Shown: positions 45,224-57,222, counted from the stretch's first letter. The stretch is 64,000 nt of DNA from Neoceratodus forsteri (GCA_016271365.2 CM028131.1:174968501-175032500), one strand, 5' to 3'. Notes: generated from the sequence alone by a model not told the origin. Made by a program: numbers and translations.

Positions 45224-46973
45224 GTGCACAGCAATGTTCATGACTATTCTCCATATTTTTGCTCAGTATTTACAAAGGAAGAGGGGGAGGTACCTAAAAC
45301 AAACAGTAGTAACACGCTGGATACAGAAGTTGATACCAGCCCATTTACAGAAGAAAGGGTTCTGAAAGAACTCTTAAAACTGAAGGTGGACAAAGCAATG
45401 GGGCCTGATGGGATTCATCCCAGAATTCTAAAAGAACTAAAGTAGAACTAGTGACACCACTGACTACCCTCTTTAACAAATCATGGGAGGATGGGGTGGT
45501 ACCTGAGGACTGGAGGAGGGCAGATGTGATTCCCTTCACAAAAGTGGGAGCAAGGCAGAAGCAGGAAACTATAGACCTGTTAGTTTAACCTCAGTGATAG
45601 GGAAAATGATGGAATCACTTCTAAAGGAAAGAATTGTCGAGTATCTAGAGGCCAGAGGGGCACAGGACCCTAGGCAGCATGGATTCACAGTGGGAAGGTC
45701 ATGCCAGACGAATCTGATAGATTTCTTTGACTGGGTGACCAAAGTAGTAGATCAGGGAGGGGCTGTGGACATGGCCTACCTAGACTTTAGCAAGGCATTT
45801 GACACAGTCCCACACAAAAGATTAATATATAAGTTAGCCAGCCTGGGAGTGGGTCCCAAGGTGACAGCCTGGGTAAAGAATTGGCTGGAGAATAGGACAC
45901 AGAGAGTAATAGTAAATGGAGTCCACTCAGAAGAAAGGAGGGTTACTAGCGGGTACCGCAGGGTTCAGATTAGGACCAGTCCCTTTCAATGTCTTTATAA
46001 GCGACATTGCAGAAGGACTGAAGGAAAAGTATGTCTCTTGCAGATGACACTAAGATCTGCAACAGAGTTGATGCACAGGGTGGGTGGAAAGGATGAGAAG
46101 GGACTTGGCAAGGTTAGAGGAATGGTCAAATGTATGGCAGCTTAGATTCAATGCTAAGAAGTGCAAGGTAATGCACCTGGGAAACAAAAACCCAGGGGAA
46201 GAGTACACAATGGGGGTGAGATACTAACAACAACAAAAATGGAAAGGGACCTGGGGGTAGTCATATCAGATGACCTAAAGGTGGGCAAGCAATATGAGAA
46301 GGCAGCAAGGAGGGCTGGGGGGATACTGGGATGCATAGGGAGAGGCATCACCAGTAGAAAACAGGAAGTTATTATCCCTCTGTACAGACAGCTGGTGAGA
46401 CCCCATCTGGAGTATTGTGTGCAGTTCTGGAGACCCAATCTCCGCAAAGACATAGACAGGATGGAAGCTGTCCAGAGAAGGGCAACTAAAATGGTGCAGG
46501 GTCTGCACCGGAGGACATATGAAGAGAGACTTAAGGAGCTTAATATGTATAGCCTCGAGGAAAGGAGGGAGAGGGGGGACATGATAGAAACTTTCAAGTA
46601 CCTCAAGGGAATCAACAAAGTCCAAGAGGGTAGCATCTTTCAAAAAAAGAGGTGTGCAAGAACAAGAGGGCACAATTTGAAGATAGAGGGGGCGGCTCAG
46701 AGGTAATTTAAGGAAGTATTTTTTCACAGAGAGGGTTGTGGATGCATGGAATGGCCTTCCAGAGGAGGTTGTGGAGTCAAAATCAGTGGTGGAATTCAAG
46801 CATGCATGGGATAGTCATAAGGCAATTCTGGGGGGTGGGGGTAGGAAGAAGTAGGCTGCTGGTTAACTGGGATCTGCAGCTTATCCAGTAGGTAGGGAAA
46901 TGGGCAGACTGGGTGGGCCAAGCGGTCCTTATCTGCCGTCAAATTCTATGTTTCTATGTTTCTATGTTTCTTT
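45224..46973 (+). pseudogene. CR1 LINE, 5'-truncated (copy b)
   Basis: A good-quality CR1 RT: YFCSVFTKEEGE near 45255, DTSPFTEERVLKELLKL near 45330, DKAMGPDGIHPRILKELK near 45391, AYLDFSKAFDTVPHK near 45774, LADDTKICN near 46040 (FADD with Phe to Leu), RPHLEYCVQFWRP near 46400, RRATKMVQGLH near 46477 and ERRERGDMIETFKYL near 46559. The 3' UTR ends in TTCTATGT octamers (46943-46970), the CR1 signature. Frameshifts lie near 45440, 45945 and 46030. The endonuclease is missing, as is usual for 5'-truncated CR1 insertions. Confidence 0.92.
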
Positions 46974-47334
46974 ACTCAAGATAGTGACCTGACCCTTGGC
47001 ACCACCATACTTTCACTGTGGAGCATCCTATGAATGCTACCTTATTGCCACTTTATCCAGCCTTTACCTTCCTGCACAGTGGCAGCTCAGGTGTATGGCT
47101 TGGCAAAATGTATTGCTATGGCATTGACAAAAACATCATAAAATGTTACAATTTCACAAAAGCTCATGAAGTTGAGCTTTAATTGCCGATGTCATTTTGG
47201 AATCTTTGGCTTTTTATAACTTGGCCAACCTTTGAGTAAGAAGTTAGAGAGTTAACAGTTCCCCATATCTGCTTTTTGCATATTGGGTTTTCTTCCAGCT
47301 GACAGCTTGTTTCTCAGGAATATTTATTTATTTG
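46974..47334. other. Unassigned
   Basis: No feature recognised between the CR1 tail and the start (3' end) of the - strand LINE. Confidence 0.45.
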
Positions 47335-47925
47335 TTTTTTGTTTACCGGGTAAGTACAGTAGACAAAAATATTGCCTATATTCAGGCACGACCTGGGAGA
47401 GTACAGGCAGGAGATACCAGAGTCAACATTAAAAAGTATTTCATGACGCAGCATGAAATGAGAACAAAACATTTGACAGTATACTGCCAAGTACAGTCCT
47501 TATCAGTGACAGCTAAGAGAAAACAAATAACATTGCATTAATTAATTTCACCAGATGATACATCATTGACTAATTGAACGACAAACAGCAAACAAACTAA
47601 AAAGAAGTAGCTTTATAACAATAGGATTACTGATGGATGTGGGAACATGCAGATTTTAGAAACAAGCAGGAAAACAGTAAGTGCCAAGGGGAGGAAAAGA
47701 TGCTAGGAGTAAGTCTCAAGTTACAGCATAAGAGCAGCAGTCGGATTCTATTAGGTGTGCCCGAAGACCCAATTTCAAGGCCTTGTGGGATTTGGAGAGT
47801 TTGATGTGAGGGGGAATGGAGTTCCAGTAACGGGGGGCAGATATGGCAAAGGAAAGTTCTCCTTTTTTAGTGAGATACCTGGGAATTTCAAGTTGGGTTT
47901 GAGCAGATGACCTGAGAAGGTATGC

Positions 47926-49102
47926 TTAGGAGGGCTGCGTTAACAGTTTAGCAATGTATTCAGGGGACCCCATTCTGATAATAGTATCAGTTACACAGCC
48001 AGCAGAATAGTGTCTAAGCGAAGCTGGAGACAGCCAATTCAGTTTCGAGTAGAGATGACAATGATGGGTAAGTCTGTGAGTGGAGAGAGCAAATCTGCAT
48101 ATACTGTTATAGCAGATTCTCCATTTCTGAAGCGCTCCTTTGCTAGCTTTAAGGTAAACCTGAGAGCAATATGTCAGAGAAGGGAGGAGAAAACCTTGTG
48201 CTATAGCAAGCCAGGCAGCATCATTGAGGGAGGACCTAATTTTAAAGGCAAGACCAAGTTTAGAGTAAACCGCCTTACATGTAGCCGCAATGTGGAGGTT
48301 AAAGTCAAGAGATGGGTCGAGAGTGACTCCTAGACACCTGAAAGAGGTAGCGAATTCCAGAGGGGAGTCATCTAGAGAACATATCAAAAAATCTGGAGTA
48401 AGACGTCTGATTCTTGAGGGGGAGCCAAAAAGCATAGTTACGGTTTTCTTAGCATTCAGTAGGAGCCTGTTTTGTAGTAACCACTCCTGCAAGCAGTTGA
48501 AGTCAGCTTGAAGATCTGCCCTTACTGATAAGGGATCTTTACCACTGGAGAGAAGCACCATGTCATCAGTATAAAGGATCAACGAGGAGGAGCAGGGAGG
48601 GCAAGTTGTTAATGAAAAGAGAGAAAAGTAGAGGGCCAAGAATAGAACCTTGGTGGACTCCAACAGAGGTAGAGGAAATATTTGAGATGGCAGTTTCAAT
48701 CTGAACAAATTGCAACCTCCCTGAAAGGTAGCTATCAAACCAGGAGATAGTCGACTGGTCAATGCCAAGGCAGGACAGTTTGGAAAGTAGCAGAGAGTGA
48801 TTCACAAGGTGAAATGCCTTTGTGAGATTGATAAATATGGCCCCCGTGAGCAGGCTCTTATCCATCGCCGTAAGGACTTCATTTGTCAACTGAAGTAGTG
48901 CAGTTGTGGTGCTGTGCCCTGTTCGGAATCCGTATTGGGCAGGGGATATAAGGTTGTGAAGGTGCAAGTAATTTGAGACCTGAGTGGCGATGGCCTTCTC
49001 AAGAAGTTTATTTAGGGTAGAGATAATGGCAATCGGTCTGTAATTTGCCATATTTTTGGTATCCCTTTTTTGTGAACAGGGACAACACGGGCAGTTTTCC
49101 AC
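47926..49102 (-). pseudogene. LINE reverse transcriptase domain (copy b)
   Basis: Two overlapping frames (49102-48566 and 48768-47926) together give NYRPIAIISTLNKLLEK, GFRTGHSTTTALL, FINLTKAFHLVNH (the usual DLSKAFD with changes), GVHQGSILGPLLFSLFINNL, LYTDDMVLLS (catalytic DD kept) and LLLNAKKTVTMLFGSP. CLGVTLDPSLDF and the C-terminal THHCHLYSKLNWL follow. One frameshift lies near 48590-48620. The first block's Asp is replaced by Asn. Otherwise the core is well preserved. Confidence 0.9.
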
Positions 49103-49824
49103 AGCGTAGGCACTGTCTGGGTAAGTATGGAAAGACTGAAAATTCTTGCAATAGGGACAGCAAGGGCAGGGGCTGCCTATTTCAAAAAGCTCGGCAGTAA
49201 CCCATCCGGACCTGCAGATCCATTAGGGGATACTGATTTAAGGAGATGCAGCACCTCAGTGGAGGAGACTAATGTGAGACAAAAGGAGGTTTCGTGTGGA
49301 ATTTGCACCTCAGGAGGTGGCGCAAGAGGTTGGTTGAATTTCTCAGTGTATTCGGAGAGATCCAAGAATTGAGCATTAAGAGCATTAACAATAGTAGGTA
49401 ACTTATTACAGTTTGCGTCATTCAGTGTCATGTCGGTAATAGCCGTCTTGGGCCTTTGCCCAATGACATTTTTTATGTGGTTCCAAAAACCCCTGGCATC
49501 ACCCACTGAGGATTGGAGAAGCTTAAGGCAGTAGTTCCTTTTGGCCATCCGAATATCTTTTTTGCAGGCATTTCTCAATTGTCTATAGTTATTCCAGTCT
49601 TCTGATTGTTGGGACTTCTTCGCCAAGGTCCAGGCCTTGTCTCTTTTTCTCATGGTTCAAAGGAGGTCTTTTTTTAGTCATTTGTTAGGGGAGCCCCTGA
49701 GATGCCTTTTTTCAGAGGGATGTGCAGATCCTGAAGGGCTAGAAGCTGAGAAATCAGGTATTCAAGTGCTGTATTTACCTCATCAGCGTGATAGATAGGA
49801 GACCAGTCTATGTTATTAATATCC
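49103..49824 (-). pseudogene. LINE linker between endonuclease and RT (copy b)
   Basis: Frame 49653-49177 gives RDKAWTLAKKSQQSEDWNNY, CKKDIRMAKRNYCLKLL, FWNHIKNVIG and SAGPDGLLPSFLK, the typical L2 linker. Frameshifts bound it at both sides. Confidence 0.85.
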
Positions 49825-50527
49825 TCAAGAAGTGCAGTTTAGGTTTAGTTTAGCAAAATCCCGAAATTGTATGATTCTTGTCGGGGGTTTAAGGCAGTGG
49901 CCATTCCAAACACAGAAAGTAGGCAGGTGATCACCAATAGAATCCAAAAAGGTCTCTGCAGCAATTATTTTATTTGCTCTATTTGTAGCCATCCAGCCCA
50001 GGAGAGACTGGTGCTCAGAATTGGCTGAGATTCGTGTAGGACTAGAAATCAGTTGAGCTAGGTTGTCGGGCAAGAGCTTCAGTATACGAACCGGCATAAC
50101 CCCCTGATAGGTCTAGGTTGAAATTTCCCATTAATATGACTTCAGATCTACCCTTTAGAGTGGACAGATAATCCAAGAGCCCATTTAAGCCAGGGAGAGC
50201 CCCCTTTGGGGGATTGTATGCACAAATCAGATTTAGCCTTTTATTACCACCTAATTGTAGAACCGTATGCAGAGCTTCACAGTGACTTGCTATCCAGGAC
50301 TGGTATATGGAGATATTGAGATGCTCTTTATAATAAAGGACAATTCCTCCACCCCTTTGTTTGGTGGGGCACTCTGATCTGGACAAGTTGTAGCCAGTTA
50401 TTTTGTACATGGAATCGGGCATAACTGGCCTGAGCCATGTTTCAGTCAGTCCTAGTACGACCGGATGATAGTGGGCTATCCAGGCCTCAAGGTCAGAAAA
50501 GTTTGCTGGTAAACTTCTGATATTCAT
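49825..50527 (-). pseudogene. LINE APE endonuclease domain (copy b)
   Basis: Frames 50527-50042 and 50097-49825 give MNIRSLPANFSDLEAW, GLTETWLRP, RGGGIVLYYKEHL, CAYNPPKGALP, ILMGNFNLDLSGG and later SIGDHLPTFCVW. The GDFN block again reads GNFN. A frameshift lies near 50070. The final catalytic SDH block reads GDH. Confidence 0.87.
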
Positions 50528-50949
50528 GTGGCAATTTTCAAGCCCTTAGGGGAGAACCATGAGGAGTCATCAGTGGGCCTGGCATTCCAGGGGGGGCCAG
50601 GGTTAGATTCTGTGTCTCCAGATAAGCATAAGCACAGAAGCATCACCCAAACTTCTTTGTAGAATCTATAATTGTGCTTGAGGCATTTGGGCAAGTTAGG
50701 GGGGTGGTAGAGTAGGAAATGCCCTAATTTGGAGGGATGCATTACATAGAGGGACCGGTTAAGAGACGGGAGCAAGATTCTATTTGTTCTATTTGGTAGA
50801 AGGTTAGAGAAGACAAAGGAGAATTCTTCATGGCAGTGGGACCCAGGGTATCCAGCTGGTATGTTAAGTGAGAGACAGGAGAGGGTGATAATGGTGGGTA
50901 GTAATCCTGATATCACCAGAAGTGTCCTTGGGTGGACAAGGGAGAACAT
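50524..50949 (-). CDS. LINE N-terminal leader ending in a 2A-type motif (copy b)
   Basis: An intact 141-codon frame, Leu/Ser-rich, of no known fold. Residues 101-110 are hydrophobic (a LLCLCLS run), followed by GDTESNPGP at residues 111-119 (50593-50619). This is a complete match to the 2A consensus DxExNPGP, whose final Gly-Pro bond is skipped by the ribosome. It lies 22 residues before the end of the frame. A 1-base frame change at the LKIA/HMNIRSL junction then leads into the endonuclease. In the ancestral frame, 2A recoding would have released the leader from the EN-RT polyprotein. 2A motifs at this position are known from some APE-type non-LTR retrotransposons. Confidence 0.85.
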   Translation of the reverse strand: MFSLVHPRTLLVISGLLPTIITLSCLSLNIPAGYPGSHCHEEFSFVFSNLLPNRTNRILLPSLNRSLYVMHPSKLGHFLLYHPPNLPKCLKHNYRFYKEVWVMLLCLCLSGDTESNPGPPWNARPTDDSSWFSPKGLKIAT

Positions 50950-51444
50950 TATCTATGCAGTGAAAGAAACCTCTGGTAATCAGGGGGGGACAGTCCCTTA
51001 TAAAGAGTAGAATTCCAGTGGCAGAAATGGTGACTAAAGGGCAGGGCAACACCTATAATAAAAGGCAGATTGAGTTATACCCTTAGAGACCAGGGGTAGG
51101 AAGACGATAACACAATTATACACAAGAGGCAGGAATTTCAATAGGGCGCTATATATGAGAAGCAGACAGGGTCAGGGGGAGTTAGATAGGGGGAAGGAAA
51201 AAAAATGGAATGCACTCTGTCTGAGTTATTTGGCAGAAAGATTATGTGCAGGACAAGGGAAAACATAGGGAGTAGGCAAGAGTGAGGGGAGGATATAGAA
51301 AGACTACCTCGCTGGTTAGAATTAAGACAGAAGCAACAAGGGGGTGGAGTAGGACTGCCCTTCAAGTGATATATAGGCTGCAATGAAAGTGGGCAGGATT
51401 ACTGGCATATTTAATAAAGTATGGAGGAGGGGGTGGGCGGGGGG

Positions 51445-52312
51445 CCGACAATTCAAGCCTCCAAGCAGCTGCTGTGGTGCAGATTCTGCTAAAATTAATT
51501 AAACAAAAGCAGGCAGTATTTAATTTAAGTCTTGTAGGCACCAATAAATTCACAGGCTGGAGATTCGAGTTTTAAAAGTGGCTGCAGCAGCGAGTAAAAC
51601 AGCACCAGGGAGCTGAAGAAAAAAAGGCACCAAGGTTTGAAAAATGAGTGCAGTCCTGAAGCGCGTACCTTCCTACGGCCAGCCTTGGAGCTTCGACAGG
51701 GAGAACAGAGGGGACCTGGGGAGGGCTTCTCTCAACCGTTGCCCTCACGACCCTGGGTAAAGAAGAAAAACAAACAGGCTTAAGTACAGGGGAAACCAGG
51801 GCTGGGTCTGTAAGAGGTAGGCACACAGGAGTTAATCAGGGGGATGGAGGAGGAGGGGTTTGAGATTAAAAGCGAGAGAAAAAGTTAGGTAGAAAGAAAC
51901 AGGGGGAAAGAGAACAAATCAGATGGAAATGGCAATAAAATAGGAACAATTGCAGTATCACTGAGATGCTGCTCAATTTTAAACGTAGGATTATATATAC
52001 TTCAAAAATTCAAACCTGCAAGCAGCTGTTGTGGTACAGATTCTGCTAAAATTAATTAAACAAAAGCAAGCAGGATTTAATTTAAGTCTTGTAGGCACAA
52101 ATAAATTCACAGGCTGGAGATTCAAGTTTTAAAGTGGCTGCAGCAGTGAGCAAAACAGCGCCAGGGAGCTGAAGAAAAAAGGCGCCAAGGTTTGAAAACC
52201 GAGTGCAGTCCTGAAGCACGTACCTTCCTACAGCCAGCCTTGGAGCTTTGAGCAGGGAGAACAGAGGGGACATGGGGAGGGCTTCTCTCAACCGTTGCCC
52301 TCACGACCCTTC
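51445..52312 (-). repeat. ~300-bp direct repeat in 5' UTR of LINE copy b
   Basis: 51445-51752 and 52006-52312 are close copies, offset about 561 bp. Both contain GCTAAAATTAATTAAACAAAAGC, TTTAAGTCTTGTAGGCAC and GGAGCTGAAG. Each runs into a CCTTGGAGCTT monomer at its 5' side. This suggests 5' UTR duplication or template switching. Confidence 0.85.
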
Positions 52313-52841
52313 CTATGGCCAGCCTTGGAACTTCGAGCAGGGAGAACAGAGGGGACCTGGGAAGGGCTTCTCTCAACCGTTGCCCTCATGACCCTTCCTA
52401 CAGCCAGCCTTGGAGTTTTGAGCAGGGAGAACAGAGGGGACCTGGGGAGGGCTTCTCTCAACCGTTGCCCTTACAACCCTTCCTACGGCCAGCCTTGGAG
52501 CTTCGAGCAGGGAGAACAGAGGGGACCTGGGGAGGGCTTCTCTCAACCATTGCCCTTATGACCCTTCCCACAGCCAGCCTTGGAACTTCGAGCAGGGAGA
52601 ATAGAGGAGACCTGGGGAGGACTTCTCTCAACCGTTGCCCTCACTATCCTTCCTATGGCCAGCCTTGGAGCTTCGAGCAGGGAGAACAGAGGGGACCTGA
52701 GGAGGGCTTCTCTCAACCGTTGCCCTCATGACCCTTCCTACAGCCAGCTTTGGAGCTTCGAGCAGGGAGAACAGAGGGGACCTGGGGAGGGCTTCTCTCA
52801 ACTGTTGCCATCAGGACCCTTCCTATGGCCAGCCTTGGAAT
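52222..52841 (-). promoter_or_regulatory. Eight 85-bp monomers at the 5' end of LINE copy b
   Basis: The word CAGCCTTGGA recurs with TTGGA at 52240, 52325, 52410, 52495, 52580, 52665, 52750 and 52835, an exact 85-bp period without indels. The unit also contains AGGGAGAACAGAGGGGAC and CTCAACCGTTGCCCT. One further copy is at about 51683. Position and tandem form match LINE promoter monomers; activity is inferred. The last unit is cut at 52841. Confidence 0.88.
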
Positions 52842-53734
52842 ATGCCCTGTTCACAGGGATATACCCTGATCAGACCGAAACCCATCCGTCATTCAGTTAT
52901 TTAGTGGGTTTTTCTCCCACATTTTTTACCCTCCAACCTCCCCTTTTGAGGGAGAGGCAGTGCCTTTGTCAGCCTTGCACAGCCACAGCTTTCCTTGTGG
53001 CAAGACCAAGCTCCCTGGCCCAGTCACAGCAGCCGCTGTGTTGACAGAACTAGCCACCAACCCTCCCCTACTAAGATTCACTGCCAAGCAGCAACTGTCT
53101 CAGCCATGGCCTGCCTCTTGATGTGGCTTCCCGGGGTTGCTTCCAAACCTAGGTAATCAGCATGACAGCACAACACCCTGCAGCTGGGCCTTAGGGGTGG
53201 CATTACAGCTTGACTTTTAGGGTCAGTGAACCTAACAAAACTGATGCTATTCCATTCTGTAGATTTAAATTTATAAGGGCTTAAAAGTCTGTAGTATACA
53301 TACTTGTAAAATGTAATTTTAACATATCTGAACATTTGGAGGCTTATAACTCAGTCACCTTTAGAAGCAGAGATCTGAAACTTAATACACGTCTTCATGG
53401 CCATTGGTAAATTCACCGTATCAAATGTGCTGCAAATGGAATAAATGCTTTTATTCAATATTCTTATTATTAAGAATTTTTTATAAAGGTAATGTAACAT
53501 GGTACTATTGCATGTAGTAAATGTTACAACCTCAAGAATTAATTTTACACAGCATATCCAGAAACAAATGTTTTGATACCTTTTATTGGACCAACATAGT
53601 TGTAACAAAAGAAAACAGTGCTTAAATATTATGTTTAAAAAGTTTTATCAGAGATTTGGGTATTTCTTTAGAAGTCTTTACATACTGCTAAATGTGAATC
53701 ATACTGTGATATTAGTGACCACAGTTCTTACAAC
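52842..53734. other. Unassigned
   Basis: No gene. The stretch 53550-53605 (TTTTGATACCTTTTATTGGACC) looks like a dispersed vertebrate repeat I cannot name. Confidence 0.4.
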
Positions 53735-53943
53735 TTATTTACCCAGGATAGCCTAGATGAGATGCAACATCTCATTTGCAATGGGGTCTAGTCTCTACCC
53801 ATTTCTACAGCACGGTAGACTGGAGGACTGAGCAGTTAAGTGGTTTGTCCAGGGTAACACAGTATTTTGCTCTAGCAGGGTTTGCACTTGTAATAGCCAG
53901 ATTCTCCAACCAGCACTCTAACCAGTAGAAGACCACATTACCT
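53735..53943 (-). mobile_element. Diverged CORE-SINE
   Basis: On the - strand: a tRNA-like head (TGGTTAGAGTGCTGG), the CORE word CTGTGTTACCCTGGACAAACCACTTAA (in parts) and a tail ending CTATCCTGGGTAAATAA, which resembles the L2-type tail. Older and more degraded than the three other SINEs. Confidence 0.65.
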
Positions 53944-54261
53944 CTACTACAAATGTTTTGCATACACTTTTACAAAATGTCAAGGTATTACTTGGTGGAG
54001 TATGACACTTGCCATTCCAGTTTTTGATCCTGCTAACTACAGTGATGCTTTGGAGTTACATTTCCTTATCTCTCAGTAATTTCTTAGCATGCAGAGTGTT
54101 AGTTTCCTAATCAGACTAAGGGGAAGGTAGAAGAAAGGGCACATCAGAAAGAGCGGTTTCCAAGCCTGTCCTCTAGTCACTAAAGAGTGCCATGTAGCAT
54201 GTATTCATATTTGTACATTTATGTTGCAAGTGAAAAATGGATTTAAAAAAGTCTGGGAAAC
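53944..54261. other. Unassigned
   Basis: No recognised feature. Confidence 0.4.
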
Positions 54262-54666
54262 ATACTGGGCCTGATTCTCAGAGGGGGCTTATATCGGTGC
54301 AAGCGCATTAGACAGCTGCTTGCATTGAAGCCCCTTGTGCCAGGGACCCTGTACCAGATTTTGGTACAGGAAGGGTCCCGGTGCCTAAGTCCCCACACTT
54401 GCAGCAACCCCTCCCATGCTCCCCCAAGCCTGAATGCCCATCACATTAACAAATTACCCCCTGGCAGTCTAGTGCCCCCCCCCATGATGCCTAGATCACT
54501 TGTACTATAACATAATAGCCCCAGTGGTTCCGTGGACTGCTCCAGCCCTGATCCCTCATTCTGTGTCAACCCCACATACCTGGTGGTCTAGTGGACCACC
54601 CACCCCCCACCCTGCAGTGCACTACCACCCTATTCCCCTCCATCCCATTACCCAACTAGACTCATA

Positions 54667-57046
54667 GTGGATTCCCTGCAGGGGGAGGGCCTCAAACAAC
54701 TGGTACAGCAACCCACAAGAGACAGGGCTATCCTAGATCTAGTACTGACTAACAAAGAAGGGATCACAGATCTCCAGGTAGAAGGTCACCTGGGGGCCAG
54801 TGACCATCACATGGTATGGTTCAATTTGGCTACTACATCTAAATCATCCCATTCCAAGGCAAAAATATGGGACTTCAGAGGAGCTGACTTTGATAAGATG
54901 GCCAACAGAGTTAAGCTAGCCCTGGCAAAAAGAAACACAGGTGAGGAGGTACAGGCAAAGTGGGCAAGCATTAAGGATACAATACTTGAAGCAACATCCC
55001 ATTGTGTTAGACAGAAAGGAAGTGCAAAAAGAAGGAAACCACTTTGGTTCTCAAATACAGTAGCAGAAAAGGTCAGAGCCAAAAGGCTGGCCTTCAGAAA
55101 ATATAAGGAACACAGCGGGATGAAGATAGGGGGCATACCAAACTGCCCTAAGGGAAGCAGGTAAGGCAGTAAGGCAGACAAAGTCCCAAACTGAGGAAAC
55201 ACTAGCACAAACAGTAAAAGAAGGTGACAAGACTTTCTATAGATACATTAGTGAAAGGAGAAAGTCCAGAGGGCTATGCTAAGCTTAATGGAGAAAAGGG
55301 CATGTGAGGAGGAGGACCCTGTAAAGGCATCTATCCTAAATAGATACTTTTGCTCAGTATTCACTGAAGAGAAGGTAGGGCAGGGCCCACAGCTCAGCAT
55401 CATGGACACAGGGAGGGAGGTGAGCACTACTCCCTTCACAAAAGAAGGGTCCTACAAGAGCTTGCTAAGCTCAGGGTGGATAAGGCAATGGGACCTGATG
55501 GCATACATCCCAGGGTACTTAAGGAGCTTAATGAGGAACCAGCAGAGCCATTAGCAGAATTGTTTAGTGAGTCTCTGAGCACAGGAGAGGTCCCAGAAGA
55601 CTGGAGAAGGGCTCATGTGATCCCACTCCACAAGAGTGGTAGCAGGAGGAGGCGGGGAACTACAGACCGGTCAGTCTTACCTCAGTAGTGGGCAAGATTA
55701 TGGAGGCACTCCTTAAGGAAAGGATAGTGCAACACCTGGAATCCATAGGGGCACAGGATCCAAGACAGCATGGGTTTACAAAAGGAAGGTCTGTCAAACT
55801 AATCTCATAGATTTCCTTGACTGGGTAACCAGAGTGGTGGACCAAGGGGGAGCAGTTGATGTCGCCTACCTTGACTTCAGCAAAGCTTTTGACACTGTTC
55901 CACATAGAAGATTGATAAATAAGCTAGGTAGGCTCGGGGTGGGTCAGAAGTTGGTCAACTGGGTGGCAAACTGGTTGACTGGCAGAAAACAGAGAGTGGT
56001 GGTAAATGGTATACAGTCAGAAGAGATGCAAGTCACAAGTGGGGACTCAGGGATCAGTCCTGGGCCAGTCCTATTCAACATCTTCATTAGTGACCTAGCA
56101 GATGGACTAGAGGTAAGGCTTGTCTGTTTGCAGATGACACCAAGATCTGCAACAGAGTAGATGATCCAGATGGGGTGGGCAGAATGAGAAGAGATCTGGA
56201 TAAACTAGCAGAATGGTCAGAAGAGTGGCAACTGGGATTTAATGCAAAAAGTGCAAAATCATGCACATAGGGAAGAGAAACCCTGAAGCCACTTATAGGC
56301 TGGGAGGGGTTGCTAGCAGTCACAAAGGAAGAAAGAGACTTGGGCATCATCATCACTGATGACCTGAAATCGTCAAACAGACCTCTAAAGCAGTAGGTAA
56401 GGCTAGGGGTGTTAGGGTGTATTAGTAGGGGTATCACAAGTCGTAAGAGGAGGTAATAATCCTCTGTACAAGACATTGGTTAGGCCCCATCTGGAGTACT
56501 GCGTGCATTGGAGGCCACACCTTCACAAGGACATTAACCAAATTGAGGCAGTCCAGAGAAGGGCAACCAAAATGGTGCAGGGACTGCATCAGAAGACATA
56601 TGAGGACAGATTAACGGAGCTCAATATGTATACCCTTGAGCAAAGGAGGGAGAGAGGTGATATGATCGAGACATTTAAACACCTTAAGGGCATAAACAAG
56701 GTGAAAGAGTCTAACATGTTTAAATATAAGAAAAATAGCAGGACAAGAGGACACAGCATGAGATTAGAGGGAGGCCGATTAAGGGGGAATGTGAGGAAAT
56801 TCTTTTCACAGAAAGGGTGGTAGATGCATGGAATGGCTTACCACAAGAAGTAGTGGCTATGAATACAGTGCAGGGCTTCAAACAGGCATGGGATAGGCAT
56901 AAGGAGCAATACAAATGACTATGAATAGATAGGTCACTGACATAGCAAAGGCCGATGGCACATTTATAAGGTAGAAAAAGAAATGGGCAGACTGGATGGG
57001 CCTTGGTCGCCTTATCTACCCGTCAACTTCTATGTTTCTATATGTC
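54667..57046 (+). pseudogene. CR1 LINE, 5'-truncated (copy c)
   Basis: Starts within the endonuclease: LKQLVQQPTRDRAILDLVLTN near 54691, then GASDHHMVWFNL near 54796. The linker reaches NRYFCSVFTEE near 55338. The RT has DKAMGPDGIHPRVLKEL near 55478, AYLDFSKAFDTVPHRRL near 55864 and LFADDTKICN near 56127. RPHLEYCVHWRP follows near 56480, then RRATKMVQGLH near 56559. The 3' end carries TTCTATGTTTCTATATG (57028-57045). A few frameshifts (near 55440, 55640, 56115, 56400). It is inserted at the junction of the left arm and centre of the palindromic element. Confidence 0.92.
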
Positions 57047-57062
57047 CATCAGCACCTGCTGA

Positions 57063-57222
57063 CCCACCACACCACCATGGCCAGCCGCAAATGAGCACTG
57101 AAGGTGCATACCATACATAGTATGCACTCAGTAAATACTGTCATTCACTGAGCACATACTATATACTGTACATGCTCCTTCAGTGCTCATTCGGAGACTG
57201 GTCATGGTGGTGTGTGGTGGGC
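57063..57222. repeat. Central hairpin of the palindromic element, ~75-bp arms
   Basis: CACCATGGCCAG..AATGAGCACTGAAGG at left pairs with CCTTCAGTGCTCATT..CTGGTCATGGTG at right, with further TATGCACTCAGTAAATA/CACTGAGCACATA symmetry around the loop. It marks the original axis of the 54262-63722 palindrome. Confidence 0.85.

Larger units (their letters stand above)
47335..52841 (-). mobile_element. L2-like LINE, near complete (copy b)
   Basis: In - strand order: 85-bp monomers (52841-52222), a 5' UTR with a ~300-bp direct repeat, a leader with a consensus 2A motif (50949-50524), APE endonuclease (50527-49825), linker and RT (49653-47926), and a 3' UTR ending AAATAAATAAATA at about 47315-47335. 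The 3' tail includes CTCCCAGGTCGTGCCTG..CGGTAAA, close to the SINE tail. Only a few frameshifts interrupt the coding region, so it is the youngest-looking LINE here. Confidence 0.87.

Noticed and set aside
50593..50619. Viral origin of the 2A motif
   Set aside because: The motif lies directly before an APE endonuclease and non-LTR RT in one element, so it belongs to a LINE, not an integrated virus.
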